From Aricia agestis (Eukaryota > Arthropoda > Insecta > Lepidoptera > Lycaenidae): a stretch of DNA of 64,000 bases. The position numbers were made by a program, and so were the translations under genes. Below are positions 63,798-64,000 of this stretch, piece by piece (within the stretch, counting starts at the first letter, position 1; each line of letters opens with the position of its first letter). The stretch spans positions 20,180,001 to 20,244,000 of the forward strand of contig NC_056428.1 in the NCBI RefSeq assembly GCF_905147365.1. Reading direction: 5' to 3'. The notes under the pieces are model-generated. The model did not search any database and was not told the origin of the DNA. It was given only the letters and a program-made list of their open reading frames with translations.

Positions 63798-64000
63798 TTT
63801 TTTTTTTTTTATTATTTTTTTTTATGAAATAAGGGGGCAAACGAGCAAACGGGTCACCTGATGGAAAGCAACTTCCGTCGCTCATGGACACTCGCAGCAT
63901 CAGAAGAGCTGCAAGTGCGTTGCCGGCCTTTTGAGAGGGAATAGGGTAATAGGGGAGGGTAGGGAAGGGAAGGGAAGGGAATAGTTGAGGGTAGGGAAGG
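63798..64000 (-). mobile_element. SINE family R, runs off the window
   Basis: Poly-T from 63,798, then TTATGAAATAAGGGGGCAAA and GGGTCACCTGATGGAAAGCA. The purine-rich GGGAAGGGAA block continues to the edge. The head is outside the window. Confidence 0.7.

Overview
The window looks like one piece of a moth or butterfly (Lepidoptera) chromosome. It is AT-rich, has almost no long open frames, and is packed with short non-autonomous transposons of kinds typical of Lepidoptera. These include several Helitron families that end in CTAG next to a T, tRNA-headed and A-tailed SINEs, GTCT-rich repeats that begin at a TTCCGTA motif, and miniature elements with TA, TAA or TTAA target sites. The lineage is an inference from repeat style and from one receptor exon. 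No species can be named.

Host genes are sparse. Around 6.5-7.2 kb on the + strand there is a compact two-exon gene. It has a signal peptide, a 215-bp GT-AG intron in phase 0 and a poly(A) signal, and encodes about 93 residues. At 36,104-36,253 a single + strand exon encodes part of the amino-terminal domain of an AMPA/kainate-type ionotropic glutamate receptor. Most of the surrounding sequence is therefore probably its introns. The exon is followed directly by seven tandem copies of its own 3' end plus the 5' splice site, in units of about 89 bp. This array is the most unusual structure in the window.

The largest mobile element is a 6.3-kb Ty3/Gypsy LTR retrotransposon at 40,368-46,678, coded on the minus strand. 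Its 546-bp LTRs appear identical by eye and it has a 4-bp target duplication. A tRNA-Leu-like primer site and a polypurine tract are present. A gag gene leads into a full 1,245-residue protease-RT-RNase H-integrase frame through a canonical GGGAAAC slippery site followed by a possible pseudoknot. The gag reading frame is broken three times at or near short homopolymers. That fits poorly with such a young copy and may be assembly error.

A decayed non-LTR retrotransposon (APE endonuclease plus reverse transcriptase) fills 21.66-25.21 kb on the minus strand. Fragments of a second LINE type lie at 5.96-6.11 and 19.52-19.67 kb. Elsewhere there is layered nesting: SINE in SINE (9.1-9.7 and 63.5-64 kb), Helitron in repeat (8.1 kb), repeat in Helitron (50.7 kb), SINE in repeat (34 kb), and a hAT-like element in a Helitron (59.1-60.0 kb). 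Several very large inverted repeats occur near 20.5, 57.5, 58.2 and 60.8 kb. Stretches with no recognisable content are listed as such.
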